Assembly (NCBI GenBank): GCA_034770075.1
Contig: CM068379.1
Span: 13,890,922-13,954,921 of the forward strand
Length of the DNA: 64,000 nt
Direction of reading: 5' to 3'
From: Aralia elata
Taxonomy: Eukaryota > Streptophyta > Magnoliopsida > Apiales > Araliaceae
Under the pieces are notes generated by a model. That model searched no databases and was not told the DNA's origin. It saw only the letters and a list, made by a program, of their open reading frames with translations. The stretch's first letter is position 1. The number at the start of each line of letters is the position of its first letter. A program made the position numbers and the translations under genes. Below are positions 34,991 through 46,443 of this stretch, piece by piece.

Positions 34991-36335
34991 GACAGTCCAC
35001 AGATTGAGATAGCCGTACAGAATGCCCCGGCATATGAGGAATATGTGGCAGTGTTATCAGACGAGGTGGTGTTGACAAAGCAGCCCTGGTATCACAACAT
35101 AAGGGAATATCTAAGAGATAGATCCATTCCCGACCAGGCGAGTCGAACTGAGAGGACGAGAATTCAAAAGATGGCGATGAAATTTTACCTGAGTGGGGAT
35201 TCACTCTACAAAAGGGATGCTGGGTTGGGACTATTGCAATGCGTAGATGAAACACAGGCCCGGAGGATTATGAATGAAATACATGGCGGAGTGTGTGGGC
35301 CACATATGAGTGGACCGATGCTGGCCAAAAAGATCTTGAGAACGGGGCATTATTGGTTAACCCTAAAAGCCGACTGTGATGATCATGTCAAACGGTGTTA
35401 CCAATGCCAGGCGCACGGTAATGTGATCCACACGTCTCCCAATGAATTGCACTGTATGACCTCCCCGTGGCCATTTTCAATGTGGGAAATGGATGTAATC
35501 GGACCGATAGAGCCTAAAGCAAGCAACGGACACCGATTCATTTTCGTCATGATCGATTACTTCACCAAGTGGGTAGAGGCAGCTTCTTTCCCCAAAGTAA
35601 CTCAGGAGGTCATCGTCGGTTTCATCAGGAATAATGTCATTTGTCGATACGGGCAACCTGAGGTTTTGGTCTCCGACAATGCCAAGAATTTAAATAACGC
35701 CCTCATGAGGGGACTGTGTGACCAGTTTAAGATCAAGCACCTCAATTCCGTCATTTACCGTCCTAAGATGAATGGGGGCAGTGGAGGCTGCAAATAAGAA
35801 CATCAAGAAGATCATGGCGAAAATGTCTGCTAATCATCGGGGATGGTCGGATTTGTTACCCCTCACCCTGCTGGCATACCGAACGTCAACGCGTACTTCT
35901 ACAGGGGCAACCCCTTACGCTTTGGTGTATGGAATGGAGGCCGTTTTGCCAGTTGAGGTTGAAATGGCGTCCCTCAGAATAGTGATCGATGCTCAGATAA
36001 GTGAGGAAGATTGGATGCAAAGTCGATATGACCAATTAGCCCTAATTGATGAAAGGAGGCTAGCCGCGGTTTAGCATGGTCAGTTATATCAACAGAGGAT
36101 CTCTCGATCATACGACAAAAGGATAAGACCTCGAAAGTTCAAGGAAAATGATTTGGTGCTAAAAAGAGTCATGCCTTGTCAAGACGAAGCCAGGGGGAAG
36201 TTCGCCCCGAACTGGGAAGGGCCATTTGTGATTAAGAAAGTGCTATCCGGAGGAGCCCTCATATTGCAAGAAATGGATGGTGAGGTATTTCCATAACCCC
36301 TCAATTCTGACTCGGTGAAGCGGTTCTACGCTTGA
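34991..36335 (+). pseudogene. Ogre/Tat integrase
   Basis: An HHCC zinc region (HGGVCGPH, then CYQC) and the catalytic core follow: first Asp in WEMDVIGPI, second Asp in SDNAKNLNN (one residue unlike the usual DNGK), then the Glu in GAVEAANKN. The last is reached only after a +1 shift in a G5 run at 35774-35778. The C-terminal part reads TPYALVYGMEAVLPVEVE, KFAPNWEGPFVIKKV and NSDSVKRFYA, interrupted by TAG at 36072 and TAA near 36295. No chromodomain is seen. The normal end is the TGA at 36333-36335. Confidence 0.88.
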
Positions 36336-36812
36336 ATCATCAGTTCCTTCTTCCTTTGAGAGTGAACTACGTAGGACCTGATCTCCCAACTTGTGGGGGT
36401 ACGTAGGCAACCATTGTGGCGCGGTCCGACCCCTTAAAAAATAATAATCCTTTCCCTAACCAAAACTAATAAAACCTTCCCGAAACCAGCTCCCTAACCA
36501 GCTTCATCCCAAAGGACATAACCCTGATCCAACCAAACAGTTATCCGAAATCTGAGATTCAATCCGATGAAATCAAAAGGTGTGCGGTAATATCTGTCAA
36601 ATCTCCATCAAGACTTGAGAAGAGAAAGAAGGCGAAATGTCAAAATCGTGGTCAACTGGATAAAATGAGGATCCAATGAAAAGCAATGATACGACAAAAG
36701 GGGAAAATGACTAAATTTAAATGCATGTCTATATATATAAGTCATTTTATTACAAGATCTCTCCTTCGATAACCGATGAAACTAACATAGTCTATGCAGG
36801 AAATGAAATAAT
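36336..36812. other. Spacer between integrase and antisense genes
   Basis: No ORF of note on either strand. It begins with a segment (CGTAGGACCTGATCTCCC) common after the integrase of Tat elements. On the minus strand it would hold the 3' untranslated part of the gene ending at 36813. Confidence 0.6.
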
Positions 36813-38417
36813 CTACAAATCTGAAACTAGCTGAAGCAGGATGGACAAGGTGGTGGATAGATCTGGAGCATCAGCATCTCCTGCAATCTGCTGCCCCATC
36901 ATATCAATACGATCCAGTAAAGCAGTGGCTCGGCTGATAGTCCCAAAATGAGCATCTACAACTGCCTTGGTCTGAAATACAATGGCCTCTCTGTCGACAA
37001 TGGCAGCATCTCTAGCCCGAATGGCCTAATCTCTCTCGACAAGAGCGGCATCCCTCTCGGCCTCAGCAGTAATCAGGGCCAGGCGGAGTCGGGTATCCTT
37101 AGTAACCCGACTCGGGGCAGAATCAGCTGAGATGGGGTGGTCTGTGGTATCTTCTGGGAGAATCACTCCAGAGTCATCAAAGGCCCCAGTCTGACTCAAA
37201 CCAGCCGGATCCAAGTCTCCGCACAACCACTGCACGTAAGCAAATGTCTGGATGTGACAGCTCTCACTGTATTCGGCAAAGATCCTGCGAGACCAAAGAT
37301 CGTATACCCGCAGTAGATCCCTCTCTGTACGGGATGATATAAGGAATCGGTAGGCGGCTGCACCCGCGAAAGGTTGTAAATCCTGTGTCTGATCAAACTG
37401 CCCCATAACCGCCAGGGGATGATAAGTCGTCACGCCCCTCAAGCCAGCAATAGGGATGAAATCCAGGGTGGGCATGTGAGTCAAGAAGCTCATAAAGGAG
37501 CAATAGCCCGAGTAGACCAATAGATGAAAGGGATCCTCAATGACCGACAAAAATGATGTCCAGGAGGCCACATCAGTACAGCTCACGGGACGAAACGAAA
37601 ACTGCATGGTTATGTCATGGCTAAAGCAAAACCCTTGGCGACGGAAGTGACCGATGGGACTAAGATGACTCATGAACCACACGTACAACAAGGTCGAGCT
37701 CCCTCTGAATACCCTGCCTCGGAAGGATTGACAGTATGAAGCTGACATATAGGTACCCGCCAATATCATGGGAAGAATGGTGTGATCCTCCTGAAGAGCT
37801 CGAACGGCCGCGATAACCCGCATGTCCAACTGATCAGGGCCTGCGGGCAAGTACAAAATTGTGATGACACAGGCCATCAGAACGTCCACTCTCAAGGCAT
37901 CCCAGCGCTCCTCGGACACGGAAAAATCACCGAGGAAGAGACGAAAACTGTCAGGTGAGCCAAATCGGTCAACCAAGAACTGAAGGGGAACCATATGGTC
38001 TGATGTGATCACCGGTAACAGGACAGCCCTCCGCAAACCGGTGAAAGTCAAGAATTGACGGCGCATGGAACCAACTGTGACCCTAGCACAAGGTCTATCC
38101 AAAGGCAAGCCGGCGAAACGAGCATACTCCTCGAGGGTGGGGGTCAGCTCTACCGTCCCTAACCTGAACACCTGACGGGCAGGCGCCCAATAGCTCAGAA
38201 TACCATCCACAAAGCCCGCTGGCACCTGGAAGGATAATAGGGACCAAGAATGGCCCAAAAGATCATTTGCGATAACCATGTCAGCCGGCGATAAACTGTC
38301 CAACCAACGGAGGAGACTGCCGACCAATCCTGTGGGAGGAATGGAGTCCAAACGTGCCACGACACCTGTGGACGACATCTGTGAAAGAATAGTATCAAAA
38401 GACTGTACAGGGGTCAT
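36813..38417 (-). CDS. Antisense DUF7745-like gene with one in-frame stop
   Basis: The minus-strand ORF runs from ATG at 38417 to a TAG at 37026-37028 (463 aa). The same frame continues for 70 more codons to a TAG at 36813-36815, and that extension keeps the same Arg-Asp-Ala-Ala-rich helical pattern (RDAALVERD before, ARDAAIVDREAI after), so the first stop looks like a nonsense mutation. Motifs such as VELTPTLEEYARFAGLP, PMILAGTYMSASYC and LLYVWFMSHL resemble the plant-specific DUF7745 family, often found with mobile elements. No enzyme motif; function unknown. It lies 176 bp downstream of the antisense PMD gene and could be co-transcribed with it. Confidence 0.65.
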
Positions 38418-38593
38418 TCTCTATCCATAAATAAGAAAGGCATGCATCATACAGTTAATAATAAAGCAAATGAAGTTCATAGATATAAAAGATGAAAAAC
38501 TGTGCATAAATAAAAATGAGTTCCGTACATAGTGCATAAAATGAAAAATAAATCCAAACAGGTGCAGGTACAAAAGCCCTATCCTATCCTGAT

Positions 38594-40566
38594 CTAAATA
38601 AAATCAATCTCATCTATGAAGGCGGGATCCTCGAACTGATCCCCTGGGGTCGTCGAAGTCGGAGGCCCAAAGTTCATGTCAGGGATATATGGCTGCGCTG
38701 TGGCGTCAGATGAGCTCGGGCCTGCATCATAACCCGCACCGTCGGGATCGTAGGCATAAGCATCCTCTGGAGTCCGGCCCAACACCCGAAGATATAGAGA
38801 CAACTGGTCTACCTGACGGGTCAGGGTGGCGATCTGCTCGACATGGGTAGGGCTCCGAACGCAGGCTGCCCAATCCGTCATCATCACGGAGCCGGGGACC
38901 ATATCCCCGAGGAAGAATGTGGCTCGGGTCTGAGGACCGATGGTGCGGGGCACCCACCAAGTACGGAAAGCATCACTCGTACTGGGACCCGTCGAGAGCA
39001 TCCGACCGTCCTCCCCCGCGAGCATGATCTCCGAAGGCTGAGAATCCAGCGGCCATGAGGTAGTGAAAGGAAGGGAATGCGGGATGCGGATCTCTCCTGT
39101 AACGCATCTGAATGCGCGCTCCCCCAGGTACATCACCCATCCTCCAACACTCTGCAAAGTGAGGCGACGGGTGGATAGCTCAAACTCCGGGCCAGAAGGA
39201 TGCCCATCAGCAAAACCCACAGCCAGATGCTCGGAGAGGTAGGGAACCCAGACGACATCAGCAGCCGTGATCAGCTCCAACTGGATACGGCAGTGTGCGA
39301 AGCTGCCTGATACCGGGACCTCCTCCAAGGTGCTATGATGCCATCTCCGACCCCGAGGATAGGTGTCCAAGCCGAGGGTAGTGACGGGCCTCAGACAAGG
39401 AAGACGCTCGTAGGCCCAGAACTGTTGAACAGAACAAGGCAGAGCATGAGTAACCAACAAAAGCAGAAAAGAGAAATGAAGTGACGGGAAATACAATAAG
39501 AAAAAGGAAGAAAAATCTCACCAGCAGGAAATGATAGAATCCGAGCCAAGCATCTGTCTGGCCCTCCGAGCGTAGACGCATACCGTGGAGGAAATAGGCA
39601 AAGGTGAATGACCCCCAGTCATAGTCACTGATACGGTCCACGTCTCTGACCGCTCCTATGACGCTGAAATGAATGGTGGAGGAGTTGTTCCCCAGAAAAC
39701 AACCCCTCATAATGGTCAGGAACAGGCGTCGTAGCAGAATGTCCCTGGTGCCCTGATCCGCTGGAATAGGCAGTGCGTACAGACCCCCGACAGCATCGAC
39801 AGCCAAGGCACCGGATCGAATACTACGGGCCTTAAAGACCCGATCCTCAGCGGCGAAGCCCAATAAAGCCCGGACCTCTGCTGGAGTGATGTCAAGATCC
39901 AGAGGGACGCGGGATCTAGTGAACTCAATGCCCGTAATATACCTCCAATCCCAGGGGGTCAGCACAACCTCGCAGTCAAGAAGGTGAAGAGACTGCGTCT
40001 GGTGGAACCAGCGCTCAGATAAGGCCCTCATATAACCCCAGGGGCACTGGCGGGGAATGATGGTGAAGAAGTGACGAAAGCCCCAGGAGTCCACCACCGC
40101 CCAATACTCGCTATGCAGAGCTGTATAGAGGGAATAGATGTTGAACCAGTTGCCCCGCGGCTGAGTAAACTCCGGCACCTGTGGCAATCACCAAAAGGTC
40201 AGTCCAGGTAGAACGGGAATTGAGAAACTGAAAATGAAATGAGAATGGAATCGAATATACCTCATTAGCTACAAGAGATGCCGAGGGGTGACGACTGAGA
40301 TCCCGACCCAAAAGATCGAGTATCTGCACGGGGGCGCCAGAAGGAGCATGATGAGGAGATGGAGCCGGTATGCTGGAGGATGGCCCCTCTGACGCGACCT
40401 CCGGAGGAGCAGCCTCCTCAACGTCCGGGTGACCAGGACGGATGACCGCCTCCGCTAAGCGACGAGCCTGACGGATCCGAGGAGGAACGGGGGCAGGTGC
40501 AGCTCTACGACGGCGAACACCCGAGGTCCGTGATGCAGAAGAGCTACTAGGAGCATCGGGATCCAT
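38594..40566 (-). CDS. Antisense plant mobile domain (PMD) gene, three predicted exons (596 aa)
   Basis: Exons 40261-40566, 39522-40178 and 38594-39421 are joined by GT-AG introns of 82 bp (donor GAG/GTATAT, acceptor CCACAG) and 100 bp (CTG/GTGAGA, CAACAG), both phase 0. Exon 1 is Ser/Pro/Ala-rich with a basic patch (GVRRRRAAP) that could be a nuclear signal. Exon 2 has the PMD pattern (FNIYSLYTALHSEYW, WGFRHFF, LSERWFHQTQSLHLLDCEVVLTPWD), the aminotransferase-like plant mobile domain of the MAIN family. Exon 3 continues it (FWAYERLPCL) and ends acidic (FEDPAFIDEIDFI). No internal stop, unlike the sense genes. Its introns are antisense to the element RNA and so survive retrotransposition. Function unknown. 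Confidence 0.75.
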
Positions 40567-41276
40567 AGCTGGAATAGAACAAGCGAAGAGGAAGGTAAGT
40601 TCCCTTTTGAATTATGTCACGAATATTCTAAATTCCTACCCTCATCATATAATTAATGCAGCATGATGCATGTTTACTATAAAAAAAAAAAAAAAAAAAA
40701 ATTCGGCAGAGTTTCGTTTGTAAAATGGACATCCCAGGCATAAGCTAAACATATTTTCCATTAACCCAAGCCACAACAGAACAAAGTTGCATTCATATGT
40801 GTAATTACAGCATGTAAAGTACCATAATGCATGATTTTCTTTCAGAAAAGGAATAACAGTATGTGGGACCGCATCATGAGCATAAAATAGGATTCACACA
40901 GTTGATACATAGCATGTATATATGATAATACATAGCCTAGCATTGTAAAGCTTACATTTCTATCTCTAACCATGTAAATAGCCAAATGTATAGCAAAACA
41001 TTGACGAAATTGAAAAGTGAACGGTCAAAGTGTTACCTGTAGCGCGTAGATCGATCCTACCGGAGCGGTTTTTGCGGGAAAGTTGGAAAAATCGACAAAA
41101 GGCCTTTGCAAACGAGCAAAATCTCAAGAATCTATGTGGGGTACGAAGTTGAAAGTGACAGATCTGGAAGCGGCGAGCCGCTTAAGAAACCGATCTTGGC
41201 CGCAGATTCATCTGCGGCTGGCCCTAGTGGGTCCCCTTGGTTCCCTTGCAGCCGTTTGATGTGTCTAGTGAAAATG
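40567..41276. other. Upstream region of the antisense genes; A21 tract; palindrome
   Basis: No gene. It holds an A-run at about 40681-40701 (T-run upstream of the antisense start), an AT-rich TATATAT-containing stretch near 40915-40930 that could serve as a minus-strand core promoter, and a GCCGCAGAT/ATCTGCGGC palindrome at about 41201-41220 like those in the LTR U3. Regulatory roles are inferred only. Confidence 0.45.
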
Positions 41277-41890
41277 AGTTACAAGATGGGTGACCGGCGA
41301 CGATAACCGGCCCCGACAAGACAATCGACCGGCGACGATAATCGGCGATTACGAGATAGATGTCCGGGGACAAAAACCGGCTCCGAAAAGATAACCAACC
41401 GGCGACGATAACCAGGGGTTACGAGATGGGTGACCGGCGACGATAACCGGCCCCGACGAGACAATCGACCGGCGACGATAACCGGCGATTACGAGATGGA
41501 TGTCCGGCGACGAAAACCGGCTCCGACAAGATAACCAACCGGTGACGATAACCGGGGGTTACGAGATGGGTGACCGGCGACGATAACCGGCCCCGACGAG
41601 ACAATCGACCGACGACGATAACCGGCGATTACGAGATGGATGTCCGGCGACGAAAACCGGCTCCGACAAGATAACCAACCGGCGACGATAACCGGAGGTT
41701 AAGAGATGGGTGACCGGCGACGATAACCGGCCCCGACGAGACAATCGACCGGCGATGATAACCGGCGATTACGAGATGGATGTCCGGCGACGAAAATCGG
41801 CTCCGACAAGATAACCAACCGGCGACGATAACCGGGGGTTACGATATGGGTGACCGACGACGATACCCGGCCCCGACAAGACGATCATCA
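41277..41890 (+). repeat. 140-bp tandem array in element B (about 4.4 units)
   Basis: Units recur every 140 bp (GATGGG phase at 41285, 41425, 41565, 41705, 41845). Each has four roughly 35-bp subunits with a CCGGCGACGATAACCGG core. The array is homologous to the one in element A. Tandem repeats in this 3' position are known in Tat elements and have given rise to satellites. Confidence 0.92.
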
Positions 41891-42057
41891 GCCTCGACAC
41901 CCTTTTCTGAATGTTTGGCATCAATGGCATCTTGCGTTGCATCATAAATCATATGTGTTGCATCACGTATGCATTGTCATCCTTATGCATTGTCATTCAT
42001 GCATCGAGTGTCTATTCTTTATCCTGTTCATTTCATTAAACATTGCATGAAAATGAT

Positions 42058-42066
42058 AAAGAGGGG
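42058..42066 (+). promoter_or_regulatory. Polypurine tract of element B
   Basis: AAAGAGGGG followed by CAAC and the LTR start, as in element A. Confidence 0.75.
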
Positions 42067-42070
42067 CAAC

Positions 42071-44152
42071 TGTACACCCAAATTTTGCGTTCCCTGTACT
42101 AACCATGACAGGAGGGCAAAATCGTCAATTAAACCGGCTTGCGGGAGCGAAGGAATGGGCACAAGTGCGAGCGCCCGACACCGCCGCAATGTTTGGCGAC
42201 CAAGGCTGACGTGACAATAAGGCCATCCGAAACGGGCATCCCCGAATGAGGTGGCACGTCTCCCGGAAATTCTCGGACTGCAGAATACGAGCCTGTCAAC
42301 GAAAATCGACGCTACGGCACGAAAATCGAGGCGTGGCACGAAAATCGAGAAAGTCAAACCGTCCAGCCGCGGATTGATCTGCGGCCAAATAGTGCGCCTT
42401 TTGAAAACACGGAGCCCGAAACACGGAACTCGAAATCGGGGTGAGTGGAAGGCAGGCGGCTGGCTCTGGCCAGCCTATTTCAACTCATTTTCGCTCAGCA
42501 TACAGGGAGTTGAAGAAGTTGAAGGTTTTTGGGAGAAGAAGGAGAATTCAGCAAGAAGAAGCACGGAAATAGAGAGGAAAAAGAGAGAAATTTTGCAATC
42601 AAATAGGAAGAAAAGAGAGAAAAAAAAGAGAATTTAATTCTTTTGATTTTGATTGTATCAAATACACTCCTTATCCTATTCAAATACACAGGTTCACATC
42701 CATTTGAGATCAATTGCAAGGTAAAAATTTCTATTTGTTCTAGCAATTCATATCATATTGATTGGGTAAATTAGATGTAACTTTCATGTATCTTGTTGAA
42801 CTATCATGGATTAGGGATTATTAGTGAGGGTTCCATCGGAACAAAATTCTTCCTAATAACCCGAGGATATCCAATTGATGAAATTTCTAGCTTGTTTATG
42901 GTGATTCATTGGGTGTAATTTATTTAGATTGTCATTTTCGGATATCATGGTGTATTAGATAAATCCGGGTTGGTTAGTTATGTAGTATTCATTTTGTGGG
43001 CATGTGGTAGTCTCGTGTGAGCCTAGGAATGCGACCCCGTGGTCCAAATCCGATGATGGACGTTTTTGATGTATGTAATAGATTCAAGGTGCTCGTCCTT
43101 GTAACATGTAACCGTCGGGCCTTAAAACGACGCCAAGGCGAGAATCGGGTTTAAGGCCCCGTAGTAGTGAAATATGTGATTGTTGGCGTTCGGGGACATT
43201 TTGATGGCTCACATGCCCATGAATAGCCCCGACGCGTGTTTATGCTTGATTAGATTTTGTGTCACAAAAATGATTTCAAGAATTAAACGATGAAAGTTTT
43301 TTGTTATTAAAATCAAACAAGCTAGGTTATTAGAATCACGAGGTTAGAAAATTGGAAGTGTTAATAAACGTTGATTCCTATTGAACGAGAAGGCCAAAGG
43401 AAATCGTTTTTCAAACATCACCAAAAAAATGGCTTTTATGAATGAACGAAATGTTTTATTAAACCTTGGTGCATAGGGTTAAAGATATACTAGAAATTGC
43501 CCATCATTTTATGAAAGCAATGTATAGATTTCGATTCCTATTTTGACAAAGGTTTAAGAGATTCTTTTTTGCCAAAACAAATGCCTAATAAAATCTCATA
43601 GCTTTTGACAAATAAAATCCAACCTTTTGCACGAACAAAGGAACTCCCTCGTATTAATGGGAACGACGTTCTAAAACATTCTCGAAATAAAACACGGTTT
43701 TTCATAAAAGCCAAATGTTTCACCTCACCACAATATTCACATAAGCACACACACACACACACACACACACTCGCACGCATACACATTTCATGAATCAAAG
43801 GATAGGAAAGTATCAAGATTGCGGTAACCGTGTTTCACGGAAGTCGGGGGTGCCTAACACCTTCCCCTCGCTTAAGCAAGCCCCCGAACTCTATGAATCT
43901 CGGTTCGCAGACCAATTAATTCGGAGTCACATATGAGCCAGCGATTTATAAAAAACGAAAACTCGGATGAGTTGGTACATCCATTTCAAATATACCAACT
44001 GGCGACTCTGGTTAATTGGCTCATCATAAAAAACAATCTTTTCAAAACCCCGTCGACATTGATGCCGACCTTTTCCAAAAAATCATTTAATCATAAGGCT
44101 AAAATTGGAAAAGACTAAAAACGGACACACGAAGAAAAACCCGGCGTCGACA
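42071..44152 (+). repeat. 3' LTR of element B (2082 bp)
   Basis: TGTACACCC...GGCGTCGACA. It lacks 2 bp in the first motif (TGTA-GA-CACCC in the 5' copy). It is otherwise about 99% identical to the 5' LTR by eye, with small differences near position 390 (GGCTGGCTCTGGCC) and a shorter (CA)n at 43745-43770. Followed by AATAT. Confidence 0.93.
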
Positions 44153-44524
44153 AATATTTATTGTTAAGAGGGCCAATGTTAAACCCAAATAATTAAATAT
44201 AAAAATAACTAATTCCAAAAGTAATTAATCTTATCTATCCTATTGATTAATACAAATAAAATAATCAACCAACTAATCAAATTAAATGTACTAATTAACC
44301 AGTCATAAAAAAATTCAAAAAATCAATAAGAAAATGAAATCAATTACAAAGTTAATAATAACAAAAATTAATTAAATATCAAAATTTGGACGGATTTAAC
44401 TCATATTTGAAAAAGAATAGAATTAATATCAATTAACTACTTTAAGGACCCAATTGACGAAAAATAAATTTTAAAAACCATTTTAACATTCAGTGACAAC
44501 TTGAAGGAACATAGATGTTCATTC

Positions 44525-45442
44525 AACCTATAATATAAGTACATATAAGATATTTTCATATTATCAAGGAAATATTATCAGGTTTATCCGATAGTTGTCT
44601 TTAAACTCAATTCGGAGGCCCATCAAGAGATAGACATTGAATTCTTGTTGAGACAAAAGGGTTGCCAATCAATACCTGCTAGTTCATCTGCTAGGGTTTT
44701 CCCTTTTCGTAAATACTCCGTAATAGATTTTTCATTTTGTCGGAGTTTCTGCAATGCTATTCTAATGCCAATGATTTTGGTTTGAGATGGAGATGCTAAA
44801 GCTTCTTGAAGCTTCTCCCAAATCTCATTTGATGTTTTGCATAACACAACAAAATAATACAAGTCATGGGGAATGGATGAAACAAGCGAATAGACTATTA
44901 GTTGATCTTGTTGATCCCAAAAATCACAATAAAGATTATCAAGTTCAACATCAGCGACCTTGATTTTTGTAGGTGGACGCGGAATTTCTCCGGTAACATA
45001 CTTCATCATCTTATTGCCGATGAGATAAGGAGTGACTAAAGCTTTCCAATACAAGTAACTATTCATTCCTAGTTTGTATGGAAGAAAGTGGTGTATTTGA
45101 TTTGTAGTAGGTATGGCTGTGATGGTGGAATTGGGTGATTGTTGAGAAGAGGAAGAAAAAGAGAAGGAGGAAGCTATGTCAATGAAGAGGAATAAAAGAG
45201 GTGCTCTGATACCAAGTTAAAAACAAACTTTTGATTATATTTTTCTACACTAACTTGCAAGTACAAAAACAATATTTATATGCACACTAGTGCATACGTA
45301 CGTGATATAAAGATTAGTATTGTATATGTAGTACTAATCTCTGAGTAATACAATCTGTCTAGGATTCGAATTTACCGGATAATATTATCATATAAGATAA
45401 GTACATATAAGATATTATCATATTATCAAGGAAATATTTTCA
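44525..45442 (-). mobile_element. Truncated Ty1/copia element: LTR, PBS and partial gag
   Basis: On the minus strand: LTR (45215-45442, from TGAAAATATTTCC), PBS (45203-45214, TGGTATCAGAGC), then gag. The gag reading from about 45182 begins ATAGCTTCCTCC where ATG is expected, so the start codon appears lost; internal ATG 45066 opens a 147-codon ORF ending at 44623. Motifs LYWKALVTPYLIG, DQLIVYSLVSSI, EIWEKLQEAL and ALQKLRQNEKSI identify UBN2-type gag. Protease and pol are absent. A copy of about 50 bp of the LTR start (near 44530-44580) directly follows gag, as if an internal deletion joined gag to the 3' LTR. Confidence 0.78.
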
Positions 45443-45624
45443 GGTAATTATCTAATAGTCTTTCCGGCGCAGATGACTCCTTCCGATAAAAATAACCTGG
45501 AATATTGATTTGGGTCTATAACGACAACTTAAACTTACTTGAGAGTATTTTGGGAGTATTTATATTTTTGGGGCTCAATCATCAAATGGGTGGAACTTTG
45601 AGGGACTAAAAAGCCACTAGCCCT

Positions 45625-46443
45625 AAAAAATATAAAGAAAGAATTATATTGAATAGTATTTAATTATATTATAATAATTGCCAACCGAAGCACCGGACAA
45701 CTTGGTAACACAAATATAACTAACCTAAATTAATATACCAACTCTTTTCATAATAAAATTTAGAATATTCTAATAAAATTAAATTAAGTTGAGTCATAAA
45801 AATTTTCTACTCGGGCTGAAGATGGGTAATAGATTTAGGCTGATTCGATCCCATTAAAGTAAATAGAATTAAGTACCAATGTTTATCATGGGTCGGGTTT
45901 TCCCCGAAGACCCATTTGTACATTGGCATATCAACACCTACCCCAATGAACAAAAGTCCATCCCAAGCACATCTTAGCACGTGATCTTAGCCTTATGTCT
46001 CACACCCTGCAAGAGGCTAAACCTAAGGCACTAGTCTTGGGTCAAAGGATAAGTTTAGACAAAAGGGTTATGTTTAAGACCATAACACCCTAATACCAAA
46101 TTCACAGGTACGTAACGTCTTTAGACACATATATAGGGTGGTCTAAACACTGATAAGATTCAATTTATATTTTTATACATTTTATCTTTATATTGCGTTG
46201 TTTGGAGTATTAACAAAACACCGAAAGTGGATCCAGAGGACAACTCACTTCGCATCCGTTCTTTGTCATGTTTCAAGGTTAACGGAAGGTCCAAAATATA
46301 AACCCTACCCGACAACTAACGTAGACGAAACTAGCTAGGCTTCAACATGACCCATCAAATTATATAATGAGTTTTTAGGTCTTATTTGCTCAGCGTGAGA
46401 CTTAATCAGAGAAGCTATAACAAAAAGAAGTGGTAATGAAAGC
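45625..46443. other. Gene-free remnant DNA with an old copia LTR piece
   Basis: No ORF of note. About 45650-45785 on the minus strand matches the LTR-like piece at 25675-25912. The rest is low-copy-looking AT-rich DNA. It ends with the target copy AAAGC (46439-46443) of the next solo LTR. Confidence 0.5.

Larger units (their letters stand above)
26719..44152 (+). mobile_element. Full-length Ogre/Tat Ty3/gypsy retrotransposon B (17.4 kb), TSD AATAT
   Basis: AATAT flanks both ends (26714-26718, 44153-44157). Layout: 5' LTR, PBS, gag, protease, predicted intron, RT, archaeal-type RNase H, integrase, two antisense genes, 140-bp tandem repeats, PPT, 3' LTR. Large size, the extra RNase H type, the PBS and the region between integrase and 3' LTR are all typical of the Tat lineage; the protease/RT intron is known from Ogre. 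The LTR pair differs at about 18 substitutions in 2.08 kb by eye (near 0.9%), so insertion is recent. Coding has at least five stops and two frameshifts. Confidence 0.93.
26388..45624. mobile_element. Long-TIR DNA transposon split by Ogre/Tat element B
   Basis: Inverted termini: plus 26388 onward (AGGGCTAATAACACTTTAG...) and the reverse complement of 45624 backward (AGGGCTAGTGGCTTTTTAG...). They share about 53 bp with roughly 14 mismatches, including CCATTTGAT-A/G-ATTGAGCC. Short flanks match as AAAAAAT on both sides, which is low-complexity and weak. Element B (26719-44152) sits inside. The right arm (44158-45624) also carries a copia fragment (44525-45442). The interior at 44160-44420 is AT-rich, with AATTAA-type sequence like the interior of the DNA element at 52746-54485. 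No transposase is seen, so it is non-autonomous and perhaps Mutator-like. Confidence 0.55.
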
